A stretch of 64,000 nucleotides of DNA from contig DAORAL010000031.1 of assembly GCA_035344155.1 (NCBI GenBank), forward strand, positions 3,241 through 67,240. Direction: 5' to 3'. This DNA is from UBA1845 sp002338715. GTDB lineage: Bacteria; Planctomycetota; Phycisphaerae; UBA1845. The notes beneath the pieces are model-generated. The model was not told the DNA's origin, did no database searches, and saw nothing but the letters and a program-made list of their open reading frames with translations. Positions 18,884 to 27,344 of this stretch are shown piece by piece (position 1 is the first letter of the stretch; each line of letters starts with the position of its first letter). A program made the position numbers and the translations under genes.

Positions 18884-19897
18884 TTAACGGCCGCCACGTC
18901 TGCCACCTCGTCCACCGCGCCGTCCGCCCCGTCCTGGGCCCTCTCCGTCGCCATTCGCCCCATCGCCAGCCGCGTCATCGGGATTGCCTGACCCGTCATC
19001 AGCTGCGCCGTCATCGTTTCCAGCGCCGTCGTCATTGCCAGCGTTACCGCTCCCCGGGTTACCGCCTCCGCCAGCACCGCCAGCCGAATCGTCGCCTGTA
19101 CCAGCGTCACCAGTACCTGAGCCGCCCGAACCATCATCACCCGAATCGGTCCCGTCGGATTCACCGCTCGACTCAGCCCGCTGTTCCGCAAAGATCGCCT
19201 CCAACAGCGGGCGAATCTCTGCGGGCACCATGTTGAGCACACTCTCTTCACCGACGCCAAGTGCTGGCATCAACACCGGCAAAACCTCCAGCAACTCCTC
19301 CATGCTCATGTCACGGAACATCGCCGGGTTTAGTTCGTTGACGTTGACCGATCCACCGCCAACCACCGACAACTGATCGTTGATCTCTGCCGCCCGCTCG
19401 TCGTCCAGACCGAAGTCCGTCGTCAGATCGAGCGCTCTCGGCAGCGTACGCAGCGTGTGATACGTCTTGATCACAACGGCTTCGTCAAAATCGAATTCTT
19501 CGTCCGTCTCCAGATCGCGATCCGGGTCGTAGAGAATCTGCAACGTGATCGCCACCATCGGCGTATCCAACGGATGACGCGGCGATGTCGGATTGGGATC
19601 TTCCGGCAGCGGAACCGCCAACAACCGCCAACCGTAATACGGAAACAGATTCCCGAACTCGTCCTCCTGTTCGAGTTCCATTTCCAACAGGCCCGTGTCC
19701 ATCTCAGCCAACTTCGACTCGGCCAAGAACACCACGCGGGCCATGTGATTCGTTTCGTACGTGCGATCGGTCGCCGATTGAAGTTGCGCGCCGATGACGG
19801 CCATCCCCATCACGAGCAATCCAACCGCCACCACAACTTCCAGCAGCAGGAAACCCGACTTCTGCAACTCAGCCCGTCCATGCAAACGCCGCTTCAT
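18884..19897 (-). CDS. gspI: Type II secretion minor pseudopilin GspI with long Gly/Asp/Asn tail
   Basis: 337 residues. The leader ends in KSG, followed by FLLLEVVVAVGLLVMGMAVIG with Glu at +5; the next residues (TNHMARVVFLAESKLAEMDTG) match the GspI pattern. The pseudopilin domain takes up about the first 150 residues. An extension follows, and the last 90 residues or so are a low-complexity tract of Gly, Asp, Asn, Ser and Ala that ends in a basic GGRRGGRGGRRGGR tail. Ordinary GspI proteins are about 120-130 residues, so the tail is an unusual addition. The start codon overlaps the gspH stop as ATGA, indicating translational coupling. The GspI assignment comes from the N-terminal motif plus gene order. 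Confidence 0.82.
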   Translation of the reverse strand: MKRRLHGRAELQKSGFLLLEVVVAVGLLVMGMAVIGAQLQSATDRTYETNHMARVVFLAESKLAEMDTGLLEMELEQEDEFGNLFPYYGWRLLAVPLPEDPNPTSPRHPLDTPMVAITLQILYDPDRDLETDEEFDFDEAVVIKTYHTLRTLPRALDLTTDFGLDDERAAEINDQLSVVGGGSVNVNELNPAMFRDMSMEELLEVLPVLMPALGVGEESVLNMVPAEIRPLLEAIFAEQRAESSGESDGTDSGDDGSGGSGTGDAGTGDDSAGGAGGGGNPGSGNAGNDDGAGNDDGAADDGSGNPDDAAGDGANGDGEGPGRGGRRGGRGGRRGGR

Positions 19898-20679
19898 CGC
19901 CGCACGCTCGCTTCCCGAATTTCAAGCACGTTGTCTTCGGTCAGCTTTTGCGCTTGCAGAAAATCCTTCCGCAACACCGGAGGCCAACCGTGCTCCTTCA
20001 TCATTTCCAACTCTTCGACGTAAAGCGTTCGCTGCAACCATGACAACCCGGTCAACCCGTCGAGGATTAGCTCAAGGCGGGCAAACTCCGTCTCGTCATC
20101 AAGGTCTTCCAGCGGTACGTCTGCCGGCGCATCGGTCAACAAGAACGTCGCCCACTCGCTCGTCCCATCCGTGTCAATGACCAGCGGGGGAAACTCATCT
20201 TCGTACGTTTCGTCAGCCGTCTCTTCGAGTTCCTCCAGTCGATCCTCTGCCAACTCATCCGCCAACTCGTCTTCGCCTAGCAGTTGGTCGATCGTCGGTT
20301 TGCCCAAGCGCACCTTCGCACACCGGATCTTGCGAAGGAGCGTCGTGTCCTGCGCCCAGGAAGCCAACACCGGTCGAAACTCCTCTGGAAACTCGAGCGG
20401 CCGATCTTCAACTTCGACGACCGGCTGACGTTGATCCCCTTGCCCATCGAGTTCGTCTTCGCGCGGGAAGCGAATGCGGTAGCGCAGTCCGTCGATCATC
20501 GCATTCGCCCGGGTCAACTGAAGCAGCGCCCGCATCTGCCGCCCTGATTCTGGCAGCTGTGCTCGCGTGAAATCGTTGAAGAAACTCGGAAGCACCATCG
20601 CCATCACGATGGCCAGCAACCCCGTGACCAACAGGATCTCCAGCAGCGTAAATCCGCGATGTGCTTTGGTGCGATTCAT
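19894..20679 (-). CDS. gspH: Type II secretion minor pseudopilin GspH-like
   Basis: 261 residues. A basic leader ending in HRG is followed by FTLLEILLVTGLLAIVMAMV with Glu at +5, the class-III signal of pseudopilins. The next segment 'GRQMRALLQLTRANAMIDGLRYRI' matches the GspH/FimT N-terminal pattern (the SARxLAxxLRxARxxA equivalent). The middle carries a strongly Glu-rich insert around residues 135-160. The C-terminal part is not recognisable by motif. Position between gspG and gspI, with a 4-bp overlap into gspI, supports the assignment. It is longer than typical GspH (about 150-170 residues). Confidence 0.83.
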   Translation of the reverse strand: MNRTKAHRGFTLLEILLVTGLLAIVMAMVLPSFFNDFTRAQLPESGRQMRALLQLTRANAMIDGLRYRIRFPREDELDGQGDQRQPVVEVEDRPLEFPEEFRPVLASWAQDTTLLRKIRCAKVRLGKPTIDQLLGEDELADELAEDRLEELEETADETYEDEFPPLVIDTDGTSEWATFLLTDAPADVPLEDLDDETEFARLELILDGLTGLSWLQRTLYVEELEMMKEHGWPPVLRKDFLQAQKLTEDNVLEIREASVRR

Positions 20680-20796
20680 GGCTTCTCTACATGCAGGCCA
20701 AAGCCCGAGACGATCGACGCGACGTCAATCATCTCGAACTTCGGCACTGCGACTGAAGCAAGTATCGTTGCGACTCAGGACGCAATCCCGAATCGT

Positions 20797-21267
20797 TTAC
20801 TTCTCTTTCCAGTTGTTGATGTCGTCGTCGGTGCCCTCTTTGCGGTCCGGGCCCTTGCTCGACAAGTCGTAACTGTCTTCGTTGAACTTGCCGGGCGCTT
20901 CGTAGACGAATTCCTCGCCCCACGGATCAACCAACTCCTCGGGCGGGGTCTCGAAGTATGGACCTTTCCAAATCTTGTCTTCCTCGTTGAGACCGGACGG
21001 AATTTCAAAAAGCGCTTTCAGCCCTTCTGACGTATCCGGATACGCGCCAACATCGAACCGGTATTTCTTTAGTGACCCGGCGATGGGTCCGCTGCGACCG
21101 ATTGCCGACTTCGCCAAACCGATCTTCGCTTCGTCACCGCTTCGCATCAGACTCGGCACAACGAACGCCGCGAGCAGCGCCAAAATGCCAACCACGATGA
21201 GGATTTCCAAAAGCGAAAACCCGCGGCGAATCTGTTTTCTTTTTCTTTGCACTTGCCCAATCATCAT
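20797..21267 (-). CDS. gspG: Type II secretion major pseudopilin GspG
   Basis: 156 residues, near the usual length. The leader ends in RRG, followed by FSLLEILIVVGILALLAAFVVPSL with Glu at +5. The C-terminal region has the GspG hallmarks: 'YRFDVGAYPDTSEGLKALFE', 'WKGPYF', 'DPWGEEFVYEAPG' and a calcium-site-like 'SSKGPDRKEGTDDDINNW'. GspG polymerises into the pseudopilus that pushes substrates through the secretin. The start lies just downstream of AAAGGA. The gene is 59 bp downstream of gspF, and a 117-bp gap follows before gspH, which could hold processing signals as the major subunit is normally made in excess. Confidence 0.95.
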   Translation of the reverse strand: MMIGQVQRKRKQIRRGFSLLEILIVVGILALLAAFVVPSLMRSGDEAKIGLAKSAIGRSGPIAGSLKKYRFDVGAYPDTSEGLKALFEIPSGLNEEDKIWKGPYFETPPEELVDPWGEEFVYEAPGKFNEDSYDLSSKGPDRKEGTDDDINNWKEK

Positions 21268-21326
21268 TCCAATCCTTTTGCTAGATGGATCAATACACGC
21301 CTTAGAATCTCATCACGCCGCGGTCA

Positions 21327-22532
21327 CTAAATCCCACCGCCTTGCGACATCGTCAAAATTGGCAGCAGCAGCGCCAACGCTATACACAACACCATCACCG
21401 CCATCACCAACAGCAGCAGCGGTTCCAGCAAGCGAACAGCCACATCGATCGTCCGTGCTGTCCGCGCCTCGTTCGTATCCGCAATCTGCACGAGCACGTT
21501 GTCGAGGTTGTTGCTCTCCTCGGCGACGGCCATCATGTCGATCACGTCTTCCGGAAACAGCCCGCTTTTTCCCAGCGGGGTCGAAAGCGACTCACCTTTT
21601 TGTACACTCGTCGCGGCTTCGCCGATGCGTTCCGATAGAATTCGATTTCCCGTCGAATCCTTGGCGATGTCCAGCGCCTGCAGAATCGGTACACCGTTGG
21701 CCAACAACGTGCCCAGAATCCTGCAAAAACGGCATATCGCCACCATGGTTATAATCTTGCCCAGCATCGGACCTTTCAGCTTGATCCGATCCCAGGTGAT
21801 TTGGCCCTGTTCTGTCTTCAAATATGTATAAATCGCGATACCGGCCAGCGCCCCACCGATCAGCATCACGTGGTAATAACCAACCAAAACGTCCGTGATG
21901 CCGAACACGATGTAACTCAGCGAGTTAAATGCCTCTTCCCGCAGGTGCTTACGCAATTCCGGGACGACGAAAATCATCAAAAACATCACGATCGACGTGC
22001 CAGCCGTCATCAGCACCATCGGATAGATCATCGATCCGACCAGCTTGTTGCGCAGCTCATCCTGGCGTTCCGCGAACATCGCGATGCGCGTCAGCACATC
22101 CTCCAGGAATCCGCCGCTCTCGCCCGCACGCACCATCGTCACGTGCAGATCAGCGAACGCGTTCGGGTGCTTGGCCATCGCGTCGCCCAGCGTCTCACCG
22201 GAAGCCACGTCGTCGCGCACATCACGCAACACGTCAGAAAGCACCGGACTCGTATTCTGCCGCCCCAGCACGTCGAGACTTCGCAGCAGCGGTACACCCG
22301 CCCGAAGCAGGTCCGCAAGCTGCGTGTAGAAACTCGTCTGGTGACGCAGTTTGACCTTCTTTTTCCGCCCCGAAATCACCGACGCCGAAGCGCCACCGCC
22401 TTCCTCGACCGACACCGGAAACAGCGATTGTTCGTCCAGCAAGCGCAATGCCGCCGACTGGTTGTCAGCCTGCAACGCACCGGTCACAGCCTGCCCGTCG
22501 GAAGCGATGGCCTTGTATCGAAAAGTCGGCAT
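21327..22532 (-). CDS. gspF: Type II secretion inner-membrane platform protein GspF
   Basis: 401 residues from the ATG that gives MPTFRYKAIASDGQAVTGAL, the standard GspF/PilC beginning; an upstream in-frame extension lacks similarity and was not used. Two T2SSF repeats are visible. The first has 'FYTQLADLLRAGVPLLRSLDVLGRQ' with 'VRAGESGGFLEDVL'. The second has 'ICRFCRILGTLLANGVPILQALDIAKD' with 'MMAVAEESNNLDNVLVQIA'. There are three membrane segments including the C-terminal 'LLLLVMAVMVLCIALALLLPI'. It anchors the pseudopilus assembly motor in the inner membrane, working with GspE and GspL. A 445-bp gap separates it from gspE upstream, so it may start a second transcription unit. Confidence 0.96.
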   Translation of the reverse strand: MPTFRYKAIASDGQAVTGALQADNQSAALRLLDEQSLFPVSVEEGGGASASVISGRKKKVKLRHQTSFYTQLADLLRAGVPLLRSLDVLGRQNTSPVLSDVLRDVRDDVASGETLGDAMAKHPNAFADLHVTMVRAGESGGFLEDVLTRIAMFAERQDELRNKLVGSMIYPMVLMTAGTSIVMFLMIFVVPELRKHLREEAFNSLSYIVFGITDVLVGYYHVMLIGGALAGIAIYTYLKTEQGQITWDRIKLKGPMLGKIITMVAICRFCRILGTLLANGVPILQALDIAKDSTGNRILSERIGEAATSVQKGESLSTPLGKSGLFPEDVIDMMAVAEESNNLDNVLVQIADTNEARTARTIDVAVRLLEPLLLLVMAVMVLCIALALLLPILTMSQGGGI

Positions 22533-22977
22533 TGTGATTTCTGCAAAGGCGACAGACACCGGGCGCAAGAACCCAATCTGCGCAAAAGGTCAGTCCGCCC
22601 CAAATCTCCGCGAACACCCAATTTAAGTGTTGCGGACGTGGCGGCCAAGATAGGCGCACGAGAAGTGTACAACTGCTCGCATGCTCTTGACCGTCCATGG
22701 TCCTGTTGAGCACGCTTCGCCAAATGAAGCGATCGCGTGTACCTTACTTCGCCGCAAGCACTTACGTCAAATAGATATTTGCTCCACCGAACACCGGTTT
22801 TGCAACGACGGGGAATCCTCCCAACGCCTTTTCTACACCGGGCCCAGGAAGCGATTGCAGTTAAAATGGGAAGAATTGAAGCCCGGTCATTTCCGGGCTG
22901 GGCGTGTTGAATATCTGCGCAAAACGGGCGACCCCGCCGCGACCAGACGCTGGACTAAGCTCTTTGCGAATATGAAG
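22533..22977. other. Intergenic stretch between gspE and gspF
   Basis: The region holds a hairpin just after gspE (listed separately). No reading frame with protein-like composition, ribosome binding site or family motif was found on either strand. Its length within an otherwise tight operon suggests a promoter or processing region in front of gspF, but no clear -35/-10 pair could be assigned. Confidence 0.5.
22880..22899 (-). terminator. Possible hairpin terminator after gspE
   Basis: A perfect 7-bp stem (AGCCCGG / CCGGGCT) with the 6-base loop TCATTT, about 80 bp past the gspE stop codon. On the minus strand it is followed by a T-rich but interrupted tract (TTCAATTCTTCCCATTTTAA). It could partly terminate or protect the gspE transcript. 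The U-tract is imperfect, so confidence is moderate. Confidence 0.45.
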
Positions 22978-24675
22978 TTAAGCCTTGGCGACGCGAACCA
23001 CTTCGCTGATCGTGGTCTTGCCCTCACGAACCTTGTCCCAACCGTCTTCGCGCATGGCCCGGAATCCGCCTTTGCGGGCGACGTGCAGCAGTTCGCCAGC
23101 CGTCCCCTGCCGAATGATCACTTCGCGGATGTCGTCGGTGATTCGCAGGAACTCATAAATACCAACGCGGCCTTTGAATCCCGTGTCGCGACATTCACGA
23201 CAACCGACTCCGCGATGCACCTTACCGCTGGGCGGAAGTTCAAAGTCGCTGGGCACTTCCGAAGGTTCCGGCGCGTACTCTTCCTTGCACTTGGGACAGA
23301 TCCGTCGCACCAGGCGCTGGGCCAACACACCCTCGACCGAACTGCTCACCAGGAACGCCTCGACGCCCATGTCGAGCAGACGAGTCGCCGCGCTGGCCGA
23401 GTCGTTGGTGTGCAGCGTGCTGAACACAAGGTGACCGGTGAGCGATGCGTTGATCGCGACTTCAGCCGTTTCCTTGTCTCGAATTTCACCAACCAGAATC
23501 ACGTCCGGGTCGTGTCGCAAGAATGCACGCAGTCCCGCTGCAAACGTCAAACCGATCGACGGCTTCATCTGCACCTGGTTGATGCCGTCAATGTAATACT
23601 CGACCGGATCTTCCACCGTCAGAATTTTGATCGCGTCGCTCTTGATGCTGTTGAGCGCCGCGTAAAGCGACGTCGTCTTACCACTACCGGTGGGACCGGT
23701 CACCAGAATGATCCCGTGCGGCATGGTGATGATTTCTTTCCACGAGTTGTAGACCTCGTCCCCCATGCCCAAGTCGCTCATGCTCAAGAGCACCGACTGC
23801 TTGTCGAGGATACGCATGACCACGCCTTCACCGTGCGCGGCGGGGATGATGCTCACACGCAAATCGATGTCGCGATTCTGCGCGCGGATGCGAAAACCAC
23901 CGTCCTGCGGCAGGCGTTTTTCCGCGATATTCAGGTTGGAAAGAATCTTGATGCGGCTGATGATGGCATTCTGAAACCGCCGAATTTCCGGGGGAACATG
24001 CGTGGTATGAAGCACACCGTCGATGCGGTAGCGAATGCGCAGATCGTTTTCAAACGGTTCGATGTGAATGTCGCTCGCCCGATCGCGAATCGCTTCGACG
24101 AGAATCTCGTTCACGAGTTTGACGACGGTCGCTTCCTGAGCGGCTTCCAAGATGTCGCCCGACTCTTCGTCGACATCGCTGACCACTTCGACCTCGTCGA
24201 TGCCGATCATCTCTTCAACGGTCTGACCACCCACACCGTAGTGTTCGCGAATCACGCGGAGGATGTCGGCTTCCGATGCGAGCACCGGTTCAACCTTGCA
24301 CCCGGTAAGCATGCGCAGCTCGTCGAACGCATAGAGGTCAAACGGATTGGAAGTCGCCAACCGGATCGCGCCGTTCTTGCGATCGATCGGAAAGAGGTTG
24401 TAGCGGTGAACCGTTCGCGATGGGACGACCTTCAAAAGTTCGCGATCGACTTTGATCTTGGTGAGATCAACAAACGGAATGGAAAGCTGCTCGCCACGCG
24501 CTTCGATGACTTCCAGTTCGGTCGCGAACCCGAGTTCAACGAGCTTCTTTTCAACGGGCACACTCTCGGTGGCGCCGGCTTTCTCGGCTTCGGCCCGCTG
24601 TTCATCCGTAATCTTTCCGTGCTTGAGAAGTATCGATGCGATCGTCACGCGTATTACCCTGTCTTTATCATCCAA
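22978..24675 (-). CDS. gspE: Type II secretion assembly ATPase GspE
   Basis: 565 residues, standard length. It powers pseudopilus assembly. Visible motifs: an N1E/MshEN domain in the first 150 residues, Walker A GPTGSGKTT (327-335), the Asp box (VEDPVEY), Walker B DPDVILVGEIRD (389-400), the His box LVFSTLHTND, and a zinc site made of CPKC (460-463) and CREC (492-495). All catalytic residues look intact. The start shown is TTG; a GTG at 24648, nine codons downstream and preceded by AGGG, is a good alternative. It is the first gene of the secretion cluster in transcription order and faces away from the threonine aldolase gene, so the 326-bp gap upstream should contain its promoter. Confidence 0.96.
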   Translation of the reverse strand: MDDKDRVIRVTIASILLKHGKITDEQRAEAEKAGATESVPVEKKLVELGFATELEVIEARGEQLSIPFVDLTKIKVDRELLKVVPSRTVHRYNLFPIDRKNGAIRLATSNPFDLYAFDELRMLTGCKVEPVLASEADILRVIREHYGVGGQTVEEMIGIDEVEVVSDVDEESGDILEAAQEATVVKLVNEILVEAIRDRASDIHIEPFENDLRIRYRIDGVLHTTHVPPEIRRFQNAIISRIKILSNLNIAEKRLPQDGGFRIRAQNRDIDLRVSIIPAAHGEGVVMRILDKQSVLLSMSDLGMGDEVYNSWKEIITMPHGIILVTGPTGSGKTTSLYAALNSIKSDAIKILTVEDPVEYYIDGINQVQMKPSIGLTFAAGLRAFLRHDPDVILVGEIRDKETAEVAINASLTGHLVFSTLHTNDSASAATRLLDMGVEAFLVSSSVEGVLAQRLVRRICPKCKEEYAPEPSEVPSDFELPPSGKVHRGVGCRECRDTGFKGRVGIYEFLRITDDIREVIIRQGTAGELLHVARKGGFRAMREDGWDKVREGKTTISEVVRVAKA

Positions 24676-25001
24676 GCCGACCGAGGCAGGTCAGCCGCCA
24701 TCCATTCCATATGCCAATGCTTTCGCCCAACCATCATACGCGGGATCAAACGATTCGCGCACGCAGGGCGCATCGATTTATACCACGTCAGCCCAGCGCG
24801 GTTTCACCCCGCCGACCAATTCCACAACCCCGGCAACCAAACCACAACTTCTTATCGGACAAACAGTTACATTTACTGCAATCGGCTTGCAACCCGATCA
24901 CTGACCGCCCTAACTTCTTTCCTGCCATTGCGTTAGCATAACCAACCCGCACCGCGATTGGGCGGTCGCGATTGGACTTTCCAACAGGTGGATGATTCTC
25001 A
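24676..25001. other. Divergent intergenic region gspE / threonine aldolase
   Basis: This region separates two divergently transcribed genes and should contain both promoters. The half near the threonine aldolase gene is AT-richer, and AGGTGG lies 11 bases before that gene's ATG. I could not assign a convincing -35/-10 pair, and no coding frame is supported. Confidence 0.45.
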
Positions 25002-26045
25002 ATGTCGAACCAAACCGAATCCGTCATGATCGACCTTCGCAGCGACACTGTCACTCAACCGACCCCGGCGATGAAGGAGGCCATGATGCGCGCCCCGCTG
25101 GGCGACGACATTTTCAGCGACGACCCGACCGTCAACGCATTGCAGGATCGCGTCGCGGATATGTTCGGGATGGAAGCCGCACTCTTCGTCCCTTCCGGAA
25201 CGATGGCCAACCAGGTCGCCATCCGCAGCCACACCGAACCGGGTGACGAAATCATCTGCCATCCGTTGAGCCACATCTACCTCTACGAAGCCGGCGCGCC
25301 CGCGGCATTGAGCGGATGCTCGGTACGCTTCGTCGACGGCGCCCGCGGCATGTTTACATCCGACGATGTTCGCGCCGCACTTCGCCCTGTCGATCAACAT
25401 TTCCCCGTCAGCCGGTTATGCGTGATCGAAAACACGCAGAACCGCGGCGGTGGTTCCGTCTGGAGTGAATCGCAAATCGCAGACGTCAGCCAGACCGCCC
25501 GCGAACTCGGATTGAAAATGCACCTCGACGGCGCCCGCATCATGAACGCCTGCGTCGCATCGGGAACATCGCCCAAGGACTACGCCAAACATTTCGACTC
25601 GGCTACGATCTGTTTTTCAAAAGGACTCGGCGCGCCGGTCGGGTCAGCCGTCGCTGGCAGCAAAGCCTTCATCACCCGTGCGCGGCGCATCCGAAAGATG
25701 TTCGGCGGCGCAATGCGTCAATCGGGCATCCTAGCCGCCGCGGCCAATTATGCGCTGGACCATCATGTCGAAAGGTTGAAAGAAGACCACGAAAACGCAG
25801 CGACGCTGGCCAAGCTCCTGTCGGAAAACCCAAGGATCAAAGTCGATCCATGCGAAACCAACATCGTCTATTTCGACTTGGACAAAAGCGCCGGAACGGC
25901 GCCGGAGTTGGAGGCAAAACTGCTGCAAAACAACGTCAGAATGCTGGCCCTCGGCCCAGCCCGCCTTCGCGCCGTCACGCATCTGCATGTTACCAATGCG
26001 GACATCGATCGAGCGGCGACGATTATTCTCAACTTAATTCGTTGA
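25002..26045 (+). CDS. ltaE: Low-specificity L-threonine aldolase
   Basis: 347 residues, standard for the family. It is a PLP-dependent enzyme cleaving L-threonine or L-allo-threonine to glycine and acetaldehyde. The family start MIDLRSDTVTQPTPAM is present, as are GDDIFSDDPTVNALQ, the phosphate-binding SGTMAN (65-70), HLDGARI (174-180, aspartate contacting PLP) and the Schiff-base lysine in CFSKGLGAPVGS (Lys207). A second in-frame ATG eight codons downstream (25026) would start exactly at the family consensus. The first ATG was kept because AGGTGG lies upstream. It appears monocistronic; its neighbours are unrelated in function. Confidence 0.95.
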   Translation: MSNQTESVMIDLRSDTVTQPTPAMKEAMMRAPLGDDIFSDDPTVNALQDRVADMFGMEAALFVPSGTMANQVAIRSHTEPGDEIICHPLSHIYLYEAGAPAALSGCSVRFVDGARGMFTSDDVRAALRPVDQHFPVSRLCVIENTQNRGGGSVWSESQIADVSQTARELGLKMHLDGARIMNACVASGTSPKDYAKHFDSATICFSKGLGAPVGSAVAGSKAFITRARRIRKMFGGAMRQSGILAAAANYALDHHVERLKEDHENAATLAKLLSENPRIKVDPCETNIVYFDLDKSAGTAPELEAKLLQNNVRMLALGPARLRAVTHLHVTNADIDRAATIILNLIR

Positions 26046-26149
26046 CAACAAGTTTTCTAAATTTTCCGGACGATCCATGTGATCGATTTGTATGGAGCTA
26101 CATCCCGAGGACCAACACAACACGGCCCGCTGCCGAAGGAACTACCGCA

Positions 26150-26587
26150 ATGAACCCATATGACCCGGTACTTAGAGACAAGTTGCTTAAACGCATCGGA
26201 GATATCAACGACCCTGCGACCCCCTGCCCGTTGGTAACACTCGAAGAGTTTTTTGAAGGCAATAACGATCCAGGATCAATCGGATACAATATTCTCGAAC
26301 CTCCTACACCAAGTGAGTTCTTTGAACTATTCACGCTCATCCGAAATCGACCGGACGTATCAACTGTCTTGGTTGAAGTCATGGATGTTGACGAGGAGTT
26401 CGGCGGGTGGCCCGCTTCCGAAACAATCTGGGTGATCACAACTTCCGACGCAAGCGAAGTCAGAAAGTGGATCCCGCAAAAATTCTTTCCCGATGAAGTC
26501 CTTGAAGGATTCGAATCATTGGGCCCCAAGAAAGAACATTTCGAAATCCCTCAAGGCATGCGGGCCGTGGGTATTTGGTGGGATTGA
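26150..26587 (+). CDS. Hypothetical acidic protein, 145 residues
   Basis: I do not recognise the family. The ATG at 26150 has GAAGGA nine bases upstream, which decides the start; the frame continues upstream into the threonine aldolase gene without similarity. The product is acidic and soluble-looking with no signal peptide or membrane segment. It begins MNPYDPVLRDKLLKRIGDI, has 'PLVTLEEFFEGNNDPGSIGYN' and 'VTLVEVMDVDEEFGGWP'-like acidic stretches, and ends in WWD. The size and acidity are reminiscent of SMI1/SUKH or similar small immunity-type proteins, but no motif proves it. It ends 23 bp before the convergent ktrA gene. Confidence 0.7.
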   Translation: MNPYDPVLRDKLLKRIGDINDPATPCPLVTLEEFFEGNNDPGSIGYNILEPPTPSEFFELFTLIRNRPDVSTVLVEVMDVDEEFGGWPASETIWVITTSDASEVRKWIPQKFFPDEVLEGFESLGPKKEHFEIPQGMRAVGIWWD

Positions 26588-26610
26588 CCCAATGTATCAG
26601 CGAAAACTTA

Positions 26611-27294
26611 CTAATCCTGCGGCAATTTCGACAGCGCGTCGTTGTGCCCGACGACGATGAGCACGTCACCGCTTTCGATTTTGGTGTCGGCGATCGGTAC
26701 GATGATGTTTCGCTGGCGGGTCGCCTCATCACCGGCGGTCTTGGTCACGCGGTCGCGGCGGATGGCCACCAGGTTCACCTGATGGTCGGCTCGCAAACGC
26801 AACTCCAGCAGCGTCTTACCCACAAAGGCAGCCGGCGCCGCGATGTACACGAGGCTGTGGTCGGCTTCGAGTTCGATGTACTGCGACAGGTTCGGAAGTG
26901 ACAAACGATGGGCCCAGCGCATCGCCGATTCCTGTTCGGCTGACGCGATTTCATCGGCACCGACTTTGCGAAGAATCTTGCCTTGCAGATCGGTCATCGC
27001 CCGCGCGATGATTCGCGGCACGCCGAGTTCCTTCAACGTCACGACCGTCAATATGGACGACTCAAACGCCTCGCCAATCGTCACGATCGCCGCATCCACT
27101 TCGGCGATCCCCTGGGCAACGAGGGCCATCTTGTCGGTCGAGTCCATGCGGACGGCCAAGGTCACATCGTCGCGCACGCGATCGACATAGTCCGAATCGC
27201 GATCGATGGCGATGACTTCGTCTCCGGCTTGGGCGAGCGCCCGTGCAAGATGCTCACCAAACCGCCCCAATCCAATGACCGCAAACCTTCTCAT
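26611..27294 (-). CDS. ktrA: Potassium uptake regulatory subunit KtrA (RCK protein)
   Basis: 227 residues, the typical length of single-RCK KtrA/KtrC proteins. The N-terminal RCK_N Rossmann domain starts FAVIGLGRFGEHLARALAQAG with a GxGxxG nucleotide motif and an acidic residue at the end of strand 2 (EVIAIDRD). The C-terminal RCK_C domain starts near residue 145. The protein forms a gating ring that binds ATP/ADP or NAD(H) on the cytoplasmic face of KtrB. It lies 50 bp downstream of the ktrB-like gene in the same orientation, which is the usual functional pair. It is distinct from the two-RCK TrkA encoded at 46695. Confidence 0.92.
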   Translation of the reverse strand: MRRFAVIGLGRFGEHLARALAQAGDEVIAIDRDSDYVDRVRDDVTLAVRMDSTDKMALVAQGIAEVDAAIVTIGEAFESSILTVVTLKELGVPRIIARAMTDLQGKILRKVGADEIASAEQESAMRWAHRLSLPNLSQYIELEADHSLVYIAAPAAFVGKTLLELRLRADHQVNLVAIRRDRVTKTAGDEATRQRNIIVPIADTKIESGDVLIVVGHNDALSKLPQD

Positions 27295-27344
27295 GGCAAA
27301 TCCAATTCGCTTAAGTATCTGACTTCGTGACGCACAGCTTCTGT

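Noticed and set aside
22681..24936. Long plus-strand open frame opposite gspE
   Set aside because: Its product is rich in His, Arg and Phe in the way antisense frames of GC-rich genes are, it has no family motif, and the minus strand encodes an intact GspE with all catalytic motifs.
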